From assembly GCA_945910005.1 (NCBI GenBank), contig OX246741.1:7258611-7322610 (forward strand): a stretch of DNA of 64,000 nt, in the 5' to 3' direction. Positions within the stretch are counted from its first letter, which is position 1. The number at the start of each line of letters is the position of its first letter. Below are positions 60,622 through 64,000 of the stretch, piece after piece. Below the pieces are notes generated by a model. That model worked only from the letters and a program-made list of their open reading frames with translations. It ran no database searches and was not told the origin of the DNA. Origin of the DNA: Isoperla grammatica. Taxonomy: Eukaryota; Arthropoda; Insecta; Plecoptera; Perlodidae. The translations under genes were made by a program, and so were the position numbers.

Positions 60622-63600
60622 GTAACTTGACATTCACTACCCCCCCTCAACCTTGCAGGCTTGAGCGTCGCGGCCTGGCAGAACCTCAGCCACCCCACCC
60701 CACGCTGCCGGTAACTTGACATTCACTACCCCCCCAACCTCGCAGGCTTGAGCGTCGCGGCCTGGCAGAACCTCAGCCACCCCACCACCACGCTACCGGT
60801 AACTTGACATTCACTACCCCCCCAACCTCGCAGGCTTGAGCGTCGCGGCCTGGCAGAACCTCAGCCACCCCACTACCACGCTACCGGTAACTTGACATTC
60901 ACTACCCCCCCAACCTCGCAGGCTTGAGCGTCGCGGCCTGGCAGAACCTCAGCCACCCCACCACCACGCTGCCGGTAACTTGACATTCACTACCCCCCCC
61001 CCCCCCTCAACCTCGCAGGCTTGAGCGTCGCGGCCTGGCAGAACCTCAGCCACCCCACCACCACGCTACCGGTAACTTGACATTCACTACCCCCCCTCAA
61101 CCTTGCAGGCTTGAGCGTCGCGGCCTGGCAGAACCTCAGCCACCCCACCCCACGCTGCCGGTAACTTGACGTTCACTTCCCCCTACCCCCCCCCCCCCCA
61201 TCAACCTCGCAGGCTTGAGCGTCGCGGCCTGGCAGAACCTCAGCCACCCCACTACCCCGCTACCGGTAACTTGACATTCACTACCCCCCCCCCAACCTCG
61301 CAGGCTTGAGCGTCGCGGCCTGGCAGAACCTCAGCCACCCCACTACCACGCTACCGGTAACTGACATTCATTACCCTCCCCCCCTCAACCTTGCAGGCAT
61401 GAGCATCGCGGCCTGGCAGAACCTCAGCCACCCCACCACCACGCTGCCGGTAACTTGACATTCACTACCCTCCCAACCTCGCAGGCTTGAGCGTCGCGGC
61501 CTGGCAGAACCTCAGCCACCCCACCACCACGCTACCGGTAACTTGACATTCACTACCCCCCCCCCCCCCCCCCTCAACCTCGCAGGCTTGAGCGTCGCGG
61601 CCTGGCAGAACCTCAGCCACCCCACCACCACGCTGCCGGTAACTTGACATTCACTACCCCCCCCCCCCCCTCAACCTCGCAGGCTTGAGCGTCGCGGCCT
61701 GGCAGAACCTCAGCCACCCCACCACCACGCTACCGGTAACTTGACATTCACTACCCTCCCAACCTCGCAGGCTTGAGCGTCGCGGCCTGGCAGAACCTCA
61801 GCCACCCCACCACCACGCTACCGGTAACTTGACATTCACTACCCCCCCCCCCCCCCTCAACCTCGCAGGCTTGAGCGTCGCGGCCTGGCAGAACCTCAGC
61901 CACCCCACCACCACGCTACCGGTAACTTGACATTCACTACCCTCCCAACCTCGCAGGCTTGAGCGTCGCGGCCTGGCAGAACCTCAGCCACCCCACCACC
62001 ACGCTACCGGTAACTTGACATTCACTAACCCCCCCCCCCCCCCCCTCAACCTCGCAGGCTTGAGCGTCGCGGCCTGGCAGAACCTCAGCCACCCCACAAC
62101 CACGCTGCCGGTAACTTGACATTCACTACCCCCCCCCCCCCCCCCTCAACCTCGCAGGCTTGAGCGTCGCGGCCTGGCAGAACCTCAGCCACCCCACTAC
62201 CACGCTACCGGTAACTTGACATTCACTACCCCCCCTCAACCTTGCAGGCTTGAGCGTCGCGGCCTGGCAGAACCTCAGCCACCCCACCACCACGCTACCG
62301 GTAACTTGACATTCACTACCCCCCCCCCCCCCCCCTCAACCTCGCAGGCTTGAGCGTCGCGGCCTGGCAGAACCTCAGCCACCCCACCACCACGCTACCG
62401 GTAACTTGACATTCACTACCCTCCCAACCTCGCAGGCTTGAGCGTCGCGGCCTGGCAGAACCTCAGCCACCCCACCACCACGCTACCGGTAACTTGACAT
62501 TCACTACCCCCCCCCCCCCCCCCTCAACCTCGCAGGCTTGAGCGTCGCGGCCTGGCAGAACCTCAGCCACCCCACCACCACGCTGCCGGTAACTTGACAT
62601 TCACTACCCCCCCCCCCCCCTCAACCTCGCAGGCTTGAGCGTCGCGGCCTGGCAGAACCTCAGCCACCCCACCACCACGCTGCCGGTAACTTGACATTCA
62701 CTACCCCCCCCCCCCCCCCTCAACCTCGCAGGCTTGAGCGTCGCGGCCTGGCAGAACCTCAGCCACCCCACCACCACGCTACCGGTAACTTGACATTCAC
62801 TACCCTCCCAACCTCGCAGGCTTGAGCGTCGCGGCCTGGCAGAACCTCAGCCACCCCACCACCACGCTACCGGTAACTTGACATTCACTAACCCCCCCCC
62901 CCCCCCCCTCAACCTCGCAGGCTTGAGCGTCGCGGCCTGGCAGAACCTCAGCCACCCCACAACCACGCTGCCGGTAACTTGACATTCACTACCCCCCCCC
63001 CCCCCCCTCAACCTCGCAGGCTTGAGCGTCGCGGCCTGGCAGAACCTCAGCCACCCCACTACCACGCTACCGGTAACTTGACATTCACTACCCCCCCTCA
63101 ACCTTGCAGGCTTGAGCGTCGCGGCCTGGCAGAACCTCAGCCACCCCACCCCACGCTGCCGGTAACTTGACATTCACTACCCCCCCCCCCCCCCCCTCAA
63201 CCTCGCAGGCTTGAGCGTCGCGGCCTGGCAGAACCTCAGCCACCCCACTACCACGCTACCGGTAACTTGACATTCACTACCCCCCCTCAACCTTGCAGGC
63301 TTGAGCGTCGCGGCCTGGCAGAACCTCAGCCACCCCACCACCACGCTACCGGTAACTTGACATTCACTACCCCCCCCCCCCCCCCCTCAACCTCGCAGGC
63401 TTGAGCGTCGCGGCCTGGCAGAACCTCAGCCACCCCACCACCACGCTACCGGTAACTTGACATTCACTACCCTCCCAACCTCGCAGGCTTGAGCGTCGCG
63501 GCCTGGCAGAACCTCAGCCACCCCACCACCACGCTACCGGTAACTTGACATTCACTACCCCCCCCCCCCCCCCTCAACCTCGCAGGCTTGAGCGTCGCGG

Positions 63601-64000
63601 CCTGGCAGAACCTCAGCCACCCCACCACCACGCTGCCGGTAACTTGACATTCACTACCCCCCCCCCCCTCAACCTCGCAGGCTTGAGCGTCGCGGCCTGG
63701 CAGAACCTCAGCCACCCCACCACCACGCTGCCGGTAACTTGACATTCACTACCCCCCCCCCCCCCCCCTCAACCTCGCAGGCTTGAGCGTCGCGGCCTGG
63801 CAGAACCTCAGCCACCCCACTACCACGCTACCGGTAACTTGACATTCACTACCCCCCCTCAACCTTGCAGGCTTGAGCGTCGCGGCCTGGCAGAACCTCA
63901 GCCACCCCACCCCACGCTGCCGGTAACTTGACATTCACTACCCCCCCCCCCCCCCCTCAACCTCGCAGGCTTGAGCGTCGCGGCCTGGCAGAACCTCAGC
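60622..64000 (+). repeat. Tandem array of exon-end units, about 36 copies, continuing past the window
   Basis: Each unit of about 87-100 bp consists of a C-tract (6 to 16 C), CTCAACCTCGCAG, a nearly invariant 50-53-nt copy of the transporter exon's end (GGCTTGAGCGTCGCGGCCTG onward), the donor-like CCGGTAACTTG and ACATTCACTA. So every unit has a pyrimidine tract plus AG, an exon-like core and a GT. Variation is mostly in C-tract length, A/G at CTACCG/CTGCCG, and a 3-nt deletion (CACCCCACG). Blocks of units repeat at higher order (for example 61937-62122 and 62800-62985, 863 bp apart). A spliced 53-nt unit after the exon would read CCG GCT TGA and stop. Confidence 0.95.

Noticed and set aside
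60622..64000. CRISPR-like array of direct repeats
   Set aside because: Units include the full period with no unique spacers, the core is a copy of a eukaryotic exon, and there are no cas genes.

Overview
The window looks like intergenic-rich, intron-rich DNA from an arthropod nuclear genome, most likely an insect with a large, repeat-loaded genome. The evidence is eukaryotic split exons with GT-AG borders, several TCAGT-type arthropod initiators, tRNA-derived and 5S-derived SINEs, many palindromic MITEs and long satellites. Base composition is AT-rich by eye. I cannot name the species, and nothing prokaryotic is present.

Layout. Positions 241-7815 (minus strand) hold the 5' half of an SLC22-type organic cation/anion transporter. 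There are five coding exons plus a probable non-coding first exon, and the 3' half lies beyond position 1. Positions 15199-19314 (minus strand) hold two neighbouring secreted-type, low-complexity Pro/His/Tyr-rich proteins. One has a TATA promoter and a 9-nt first coding exon that completes a good signal peptide. On the plus strand, the first recognisable coding exon of a second SLC22-type transporter lies at 60341-60621, and the rest of that gene is beyond position 64000. Upstream of it on the plus strand are several candidate first exons (12435-13502, 22120-22198, 33030-33073, 53507-53564 and near 57900-57979). The three with an ATG all end in phase 1, and the transporter exon is open from its acceptor in exactly that phase. 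This suggests one long gene with several promoters and alternative N-termini, but it is inference.

The most striking structure is 60622-64000. The last 53 nt of the second transporter's exon, with a cytosine-rich tract and AG in front and a GT donor behind, is tandemly repeated about 36 times into the downstream intron and runs off the window. This makes an array of potential pseudo-exons. The first transporter shows a small version of the same thing: the 3' part of one exon plus its donor is duplicated once in the next intron (2686-2756), and the two differences seen are synonymous.

The remainder is introns and intergenic DNA. It holds a tRNA-headed SINE family (at least seven copies), a 5S-headed SINE with an 18-bp target-site duplication, a hAT-type MITE with a perfect 8-bp duplication, and about a dozen long inverted-repeat elements. 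It also holds minisatellites with 22-, about 44-, 51/52- and 52-bp units, plus a 400-bp GACA tract.
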